Shown here: piece by piece, positions 6,587 to 10,801 of the stretch
Position numbering within the stretch: the stretch's first letter is position 1
Layout: every line of letters begins with the position of its first letter
Origin: Candidatus Helarchaeota archaeon
GTDB lineage: Archaea > Asgardarchaeota > Lokiarchaeia > Helarchaeales > HEL-GB-A
Assembly (NCBI GenBank): GCA_013375405.1
Contig: JABXJU010000146.1
Span: forward strand, 1-10,801
Direction: 5' to 3'
Length of the DNA: 10,801 nucleotides
The notes under the pieces: generated by a model
The model's input: only the letters and a program-made list of their open reading frames with translations
The model's database searches: none
Told to the model about the DNA's origin: nothing
Made by a program: the position numbers and the translations under genes

Positions 6587-7843
6587 ATGGAATCCAAAGA
6601 ACGCAAACTGTATACACGACATGCGATGCTTGAAGGTTGGGATCAGGAATTAATAAAGAATTCAGTCATTTTTCAGATAGGAGTGGGTGCGTTAGGTTGT
6701 GAAATTGCGAAGAATTTGGCACTCACAGGAGTTGGGAAAATAATTTTGGTTGATGATGATACTATCGAGACATCGAATTTGTCAAGGCAAATGTTGTTCT
6801 GGCCAGGGGATGAGGGACGACCTAAAGCAGAAGTAGCTGCAGAACGTTTGAAAACTTTTAATCCTTATATGGAAGTAGAGTTTCATTTCACAAAATTACA
6901 AGAAGTTCCAACTCCAGTATATGAGAAAGCTGATGTAATTATTGGAGGATTAGATAATATCAAAGCACGGTTAGATTTGAATAATATTTGCTTACGTTTA
7001 AAAAAACCACTTATTGATTCGGGAACATTGGGGTTCGAGGGGCATGTGCATCTCGTTCTTCCTGAGGGATCAATTCCAGAATATGAATTTGACACGCCCT
7101 GCTTGCGATGCCTATTACCAGTGCCGCCAGCTGACGAAAAACTAATAGCCGCATGTACACCAAAAGGGATTCCAAAAAAGCGGGAACATTGTGTTTTACG
7201 GGCTGAATATAAATTTACACAGGAATACAACCGAAGTCCAAATTTGAAAGATTCGGAAGATGTGAAAATTCTGGTGAAGATGGCGAATCAAGATGCAAAG
7301 GATTGGAATTATGACCCCACCTTTGTGGAGGAAGATATGGAAAATATCTTAAAGAATAAAATGCCAGCCATTCAGACAGTAAATGCGGTTATTTCAAGTA
7401 TTCAATCCCACGAAGTCCTGAAAATTCTTCATCTCCTACATGGGAAAAATATTGGCTTGCCCATGTTCCCAACATATCTTAATTATAACGGAGTCTATGG
7501 GTTAATTGAATATATTGAAATCGGGAAATGGGATGATTGCCCTGCTTGTGGAAAAGGCCAGGAAATTCGACAACTTTCGATTGATGCAAAAGGGAAAATT
7601 TTGGATATTTTTGCAGGACTTAAAGTAGCTGGTTTTGATCTAAACACTAAAGTTTGGTCTATTACACGTGAAATTTCTAAGAAAATAATATATAATCCTT
7701 ATATTCCAAATTTCAATGAGTTAGATAAAATAATAAGTGAAGTCGGAATTTTAGATCATGATGTCCTCCTTTTAGTAGCACCTAAACAGGAACCAATCAA
7801 ACTCCTTATTGAATTTCTAAATGATAGTGAAAAAGAATCATAA
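6587..7843 (+). CDS. Ubiquitin-activating E1-like enzyme with UBA3-type architecture
   Basis: Predicted to adenylate the C-terminal Gly of a ubiquitin-like protein, take it up as a thioester and pass it to an E2. At 418 residues it is close in length to eukaryotic UBA3. Features in order: LYTRHAML with Arg11 where MoeB/ThiF enzymes carry the Arg that reaches the partner's ATP site; nucleotide loop GVGALGCE (32-39); VDDDTIETSNLSRQ (55-68); GRPKAEVAAE (77-86); GGLDNIKARLD (120-130); DSGTLGFEGH (144-153). A split zinc site is formed by C172/C175 and C318/C321. Cys190 in AACTPKGIP, followed by EHC, matches the catalytic Cys of UBA3/UBA2. A TVNAVISS helix spans 264-271. Residues 325-411 resemble the UBA3 E2-binding ubiquitin-like domain. 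GGTG lies 9 bases before the ATG. No partner subunit, modifier or E2 is nearby, so a homodimer is inferred. A MoeB-like sulfur-transfer enzyme is less likely given the Cys and C-terminal domain. Confidence 0.92.
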   Translation: MESKERKLYTRHAMLEGWDQELIKNSVIFQIGVGALGCEIAKNLALTGVGKIILVDDDTIETSNLSRQMLFWPGDEGRPKAEVAAERLKTFNPYMEVEFHFTKLQEVPTPVYEKADVIIGGLDNIKARLDLNNICLRLKKPLIDSGTLGFEGHVHLVLPEGSIPEYEFDTPCLRCLLPVPPADEKLIAACTPKGIPKKREHCVLRAEYKFTQEYNRSPNLKDSEDVKILVKMANQDAKDWNYDPTFVEEDMENILKNKMPAIQTVNAVISSIQSHEVLKILHLLHGKNIGLPMFPTYLNYNGVYGLIEYIEIGKWDDCPACGKGQEIRQLSIDAKGKILDIFAGLKVAGFDLNTKVWSITREISKKIIYNPYIPNFNELDKIISEVGILDHDVLLLVAPKQEPIKLLIEFLNDSEKES

Positions 7844-9217
7844 TTTTTGAAGGACTATTATCCACTCTTTTTTAATATTTCCCCCATGCCGTGCCCGGGG
7901 GATCTTTAAACGTTTATTTATGACGTTATAGGAGTAATTTAATATATTTTTATACCCAAGTTCTTCAGCGAATTGGATGAGAATTTTGGGGGTGGGAACG
8001 TGAATATTTCGGAGAATATTGCTCCCTATTACAATGCAATAATAGCTTTCGGGCCGTAGGATTGAGTGAATTTCCCGTAGATTTTCAAATATCCGTGAGA
8101 AGTATAGAGTAACGATGCCCGCGCGTTTTTTATCAAACTTGGCTATATTAGTTATAAGTTCGTTTAATTCTTTATCAGAAAATTCAGGGAGATTGTAATA
8201 ATAATCCTTATACACATTTTCCGTACCAATAAATTTTTGATGGAGGGAAGAAATTTCTTTTGGGGAAAGTAAACCGGTCCAAAATGCTTCTAATTTATGG
8301 ATTCGGACATAATCTAAGGCATTCACATAAGGAGGGGAGGTTACTGCTAAATCTACTCTTACAGGACAGTTTATTTTCGTTGCATCCTCACCAATGAGTT
8401 GAATGCTCACATCTGAAAAATCATATTGAGAAAATTCCTCGATGATTTTTAAACGGGACTGAAGGGATTTTCTAAAGATCTCATAAGTTTGAATATTTCG
8501 ACCTTCTTTGATTCTTGAATACTTTGTTTTCGCAGGATGGAGTTGATCCCTATCAGCTAGGGACACATTACGGATAATACTAGCAAGAATTAAGAGGAAG
8601 AAATCCCGAATTGCAGAATCTTCCACATTAAAAATGTATTTTTGAAGTTTTACTAAATCCTGTAGAACTTTTGGAGAAAACCAATATGTTAAATTTGGAA
8701 AGTAGGGAATTTGTTCTTTAGACTCTATCGAGTTATTTTTTCCATTAGTGAGAAATCGCTCAATTAAACTAGATTCTTCAGAAAGTTGTGGTAAATCTAA
8801 CGGTGTGGTTTTTACTCTTGAGATTAGCTGGGCTAAAGGATTAATATCGATGCCAAAGGCATTACGATGCAATAATTGAGATTCGACGAGGCTAGAACCA
8901 CTCCCACAAAATGGGTCAAGAATAGTATCATGAGGCTGAGAGAATTGTTGAATACAGAATTGGGGAATTTGTGGAATAAATTTAGCAGGATAAATGTATA
9001 AACCATGAGTTTGATAGGTAAGCATTCGCCCTTTGAATTTAATAGTGAATTTTGTGATATTTTGAACTTCTTTATCATAAATAATTTCTGTTTTAGTGGA
9101 TTCATTAATTGAGAGTATTAAATTGGATGGATGTTTGTAAATTTTCTTGGATTTTTTTTGAGTCTCTAAGATTAGTTGAGATTTCTTAGAAGAATTTTGT
9201 AAGGTCAAGTTGCTCAA
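7838..9217 (-). CDS. DNA methyltransferase (N4-cytosine/N6-adenine type)
   Basis: SAM-dependent amino-methyltransferase, 459 residues. After a lysine-rich N-terminal stretch it has GLYIYPAKFIPQ (72-83), the SAM-binding motif I ILDPFCGSGSSLVE (99-112), FGIDINPLAQ (121-130) and the catalytic motif IV AVTSPPYVNALDY (291-303). SPPY is typical of N4-cytosine enzymes, though N6-adenine cannot be excluded. Motif I precedes motif IV. The segment between them (about 140-285) probably carries target recognition. The frame opens at TTG 9217, two bases after the preceding stop (TAAAATTG), with no clear ribosome site; the first in-frame ATG is residue 65, close to motif conservation, so translational coupling from the TTG is favoured. 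No restriction enzyme is visible nearby, so it looks like an orphan methyltransferase. Its stop overlaps the E1 stop by 6 bases in convergent orientation. An RNA-modifying role is the alternative. Confidence 0.85.
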   Translation of the reverse strand: MSNLTLQNSSKKSQLILETQKKSKKIYKHPSNLILSINESTKTEIIYDKEVQNITKFTIKFKGRMLTYQTHGLYIYPAKFIPQIPQFCIQQFSQPHDTILDPFCGSGSSLVESQLLHRNAFGIDINPLAQLISRVKTTPLDLPQLSEESSLIERFLTNGKNNSIESKEQIPYFPNLTYWFSPKVLQDLVKLQKYIFNVEDSAIRDFFLLILASIIRNVSLADRDQLHPAKTKYSRIKEGRNIQTYEIFRKSLQSRLKIIEEFSQYDFSDVSIQLIGEDATKINCPVRVDLAVTSPPYVNALDYVRIHKLEAFWTGLLSPKEISSLHQKFIGTENVYKDYYYNLPEFSDKELNELITNIAKFDKKRAGIVTLYFSRIFENLREIHSILRPESYYCIVIGSNILRNIHVPTPKILIQFAEELGYKNILNYSYNVINKRLKIPRARHGGNIKKEWIIVLQKL

Positions 9218-9219
9218 TT

Positions 9220-10497
9220 TTATTCAATTTTTTTGGTTTCCAGGGACTGCTTAGCCACAACCGAAACTTTAGAATCGACATCTTTTTCTATAATTACACC
9301 TGGAGCGATAATAGATTTATAACCGATTTTTCTCCCAGGAAAAATTGAAACATTAATTCCAATAAAAGTCTCATCACCAATTATTGCCCCAAATTTTTCA
9401 CGAGGGACTTGAATTTGCTGAGAATTAAAATTCATAAATATTGGTTTATTTCCAGGCACTAAATTCCATGTTTGAGTGCCTGCTCCAAATTCTACATGAC
9501 GGCCAATAACACTATCACCAATGTAACTTAAGCGTCCAACGGCGGTATTATCAAAAATAATGCTATTTTTAATTTCAACGCCAAACCCAATTGTAACATT
9601 ATTCCCGATACTACAATATTTTCGGAGAAGGGTATTGGTCCCTATATAGGTATTATTACCAATATAAAGTGGCCCAACTAACATAGCACCGGGGCGAATT
9701 ACAACATTTTCACCAATGAAAACAGACCCTTCAATCTTCACGCGCCCGGAGATATCGGCAGTCTCTGAAATAAATGATCCTTTACCTTTTAACAAGTTAT
9801 TTAGAACGAATTCATTTGCAGTAAGAATATCCCAAGGATAGGTAATTTCGGACCAATTTTTCTCCCAAACACAGGCATAAACGCGTTTTTTATCAGTTAT
9901 GAACTTTTGTATCGCCTGATCCAGAATATTTGTGGAGTGAATAGCTTGAAAAATCTCATTTGGATAAATATATAATCCAGAAATAGCAAAATTCGAAGGT
10001 TCAGTTCCTTTCTTTGGTTTTTCAATGATTTTTTTAATTCGAGCTTCTTCATCAATCACAGCGACACCGTATAAGCTGGGATTTTCGACTAAACTAATCG
10101 TAATAGTTAAATCTGCTTGTAAATTTTCATGAGTTTCGATAGTTCGAGTGATAATCTCAGGATTAGCTAAGACATCTGCGTGAGCTACGAAAAAGAATTC
10201 CTCATCTTTGAGTTTTTTTTCTCCCGTTAGAATTGCTGCTTCCACACTTTCCATTTGTTGCTGTTCAACATATTCAATATTAACTCCATGATCATAGCCA
10301 TTTCCAAAATAATCCATAATTTGGTCTTTTTTGTAGTCGACGACGATAATGATATCTTTTAACCCCGCATCTTTCAAATTATGAATTACGTGTTCAAGTG
10401 TGGGTTTCCCGCCTAGTGGTAGCATCGGTTTGGGTATAGTATTAGTCAATGGACAGAGCCTCCGCCCAATACCACCTGCTAAAATGAGAGTTTTCAA
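9220..10497 (-). CDS. Two-domain sugar-1-phosphate nucleotidylyltransferase (GlmU/ST0452-like)
   Basis: Makes an NDP-sugar from a sugar-1-phosphate and NTP, presumably for glycan or glycoprotein synthesis. Numbering here counts from TTG 10509 (429 residues). The N-terminal Rossmann-like domain has LAGGIGRRLCPLTNTIPKPM (10-29), metal-binding Asp112 in HADV, IIEKP (161-165) and YPWDILTAN (224-232). From about 245 a left-handed beta-helix of hexapeptide repeats follows (VFIGENVVI, LYIGNNTYI and similar), ending as in ST0452 with GAIIGDETFIGINVSIFPG. The acetyltransferase site keeps Tyr329, Asn349 and Lys355, but the catalytic His (E. coli GlmU His363) is Arg326. The start is placed at TTG 10497 (residue 5), because GGTGA at 10503-10507 is correctly spaced for it and the product begins MKTLILAGG; GTG 10506 and TTG 10509 remain possible. 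It leads an operon with the methyltransferase. The sugar and nucleotide cannot be told from sequence. Confidence 0.9.
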   Translation of the reverse strand: MKTLILAGGIGRRLCPLTNTIPKPMLPLGGKPTLEHVIHNLKDAGLKDIIIVVDYKKDQIMDYFGNGYDHGVNIEYVEQQQMESVEAAILTGEKKLKDEEFFFVAHADVLANPEIITRTIETHENLQADLTITISLVENPSLYGVAVIDEEARIKKIIEKPKKGTEPSNFAISGLYIYPNEIFQAIHSTNILDQAIQKFITDKKRVYACVWEKNWSEITYPWDILTANEFVLNNLLKGKGSFISETADISGRVKIEGSVFIGENVVIRPGAMLVGPLYIGNNTYIGTNTLLRKYCSIGNNVTIGFGVEIKNSIIFDNTAVGRLSYIGDSVIGRHVEFGAGTQTWNLVPGNKPIFMNFNSQQIQVPREKFGAIIGDETFIGINVSIFPGRKIGYKSIIAPGVIIEKDVDSKVSVVAKQSLETKKIE

Positions 10498-10502
10498 ATT
10501 AA

Positions 10503-10507
10503 TCACC
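10503..10507 (-). promoter_or_regulatory. Ribosome binding site deciding the nucleotidylyltransferase start
   Basis: GGTGA on the minus strand ends 5 bases before the TTG at 10497. The same box overlaps the two other candidate starts (TTG 10509, GTG 10506) and so cannot serve them. Other genes here use the same GGTG type of box. Confidence 0.55.
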
Positions 10508-10633
10508 AAAATCTTCTTTCTACTGAAAAAATTATCCTAAAAATCGCCTTTATTATTAAATTACCTTGATACCAATCGTTTTTATTTATCCACTTAATTT
10601 ATTAAAATATAAAGATTAGAAAGAATAAAAGAA

Positions 10634-10641
10634 TTTATACT
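10634..10641 (+). promoter_or_regulatory. Possible TATA box of the right-edge gene
   Basis: TTTATACT, preceded by AAAAGAA, lies about 45-50 bases before the ATG at 10686, in a 188-base divergent gap. For the opposite direction, GATAAATAAAAA (minus strand, about 10579-10590) is a candidate for the nucleotidylyltransferase gene. Both are weak matches in AT-rich DNA. Confidence 0.3.
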
Positions 10642-10685
10642 AATTACAAATTTTATCACAAAAACACACAACATGGTGTCTTTGA

Positions 10686-10801
10686 ATGAGTTTAAGTAAA
10701 GGGAAAGCAAAGGACCTAATGAAGCGAGCGTTGAAGAGAGATGACTTTGAAGAAATTAATCGGCTTATTTTAGAGTATCCTATGCTTATCGATGAGTTTA
10801 A
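10686..10801 (+). CDS. Unidentified helical protein, N-terminal fragment
   Basis: The ATG at 10686, with GGTG at 10675-10678 (about 7 bases spacing), opens a frame that runs off the right edge after 38 codons. The residues, beginning MSLSKGKAKDLMKRALKRDD and continuing through FEEINRLILEYPMLIDEF, are charged and amphipathic, so the segment is predicted to form alpha-helices. The pattern resembles the first helices of HEAT-, TPR- or ankyrin-type solenoids, but 38 residues are too few to assign a family. An earlier ATG at 10673 is out of frame and stops after eight codons. Confidence 0.6.
   Translation, partial: MSLSKGKAKDLMKRALKRDDFEEINRLILEYPMLIDEF

Noticed and set aside
8833..9105. Minus-strand 90-codon frame inside the methyltransferase gene
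   Set aside because: It is in a different frame on the same strand, across the motif I region of the methyltransferase, with no independent support.

Overview
The window is AT-rich and looks archaeal. Genes carry Shine-Dalgarno-like GGAG or GGTGA boxes, and A/T-rich TATA-like elements lie upstream of several of them. The most diagnostic gene (6587-7843) encodes a ubiquitin-activating E1-like enzyme laid out like eukaryotic UBA3. With the large surface propeller protein, this points to an Asgard (Promethearchaeota) or related archaeon. That placement is an inference from gene content, because no rRNA or other marker gene is present.

Layout: (1) 1-1273, minus strand: an apt then MTA phosphorylase operon. 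MTA phosphorylase releases adenine and APRT returns it to AMP, so the pair forms a complete two-step salvage route; MTA phosphorylase is cut by the left edge. (2) 1274-1621: intergenic, with a possible 30-residue membrane peptide on the plus strand. (3) 1622-2917, minus: a subtilisin-family (S8) protease without a signal peptide, with an I9-like propeptide and a lysine-rich C-terminal tail. (4) 2918-3449: a divergent control region with a possible 53-codon gene, two overlapping hairpins and a good TATA-like box facing right. (5) 3450-6500, plus: a surface protein with a signal peptide, 14 FG-GAP/VCBS-type repeats (enough for two seven-bladed propellers), two cadherin/Ig-like modules and one C-terminal membrane anchor. 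(6) 6587-7843, plus: the UBA3-like E1. (7) 7838-9217, minus: a DPFCGSG/TSPPY DNA methyltransferase whose stop overlaps that of the E1 gene. (8) 9220-10497, minus: a GlmU/ST0452-like two-domain sugar-phosphate nucleotidylyltransferase with a left-handed beta-helix, sitting 2 bases upstream of the methyltransferase. (9) 10686-10801, plus: the start of an unidentified helical protein cut by the right edge.

The most notable content is the single-chain E1. It combines a MoeB/ThiF-like N-terminal Arg, a UBA3-type zinc site and catalytic Cys, and a C-terminal domain that aligns by eye with the E2-binding ubiquitin-like fold of UBA3. No ubiquitin-like modifier, E2, RING protein or JAMM protease is visible in the window. 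Also notable are a glycosylation sequon repeated at the same place in 11 of 14 propeller repeats, and an Arg in place of the catalytic His in the acetyltransferase half of the GlmU-like protein. No tRNA, rRNA, CRISPR array or insertion sequence was found.
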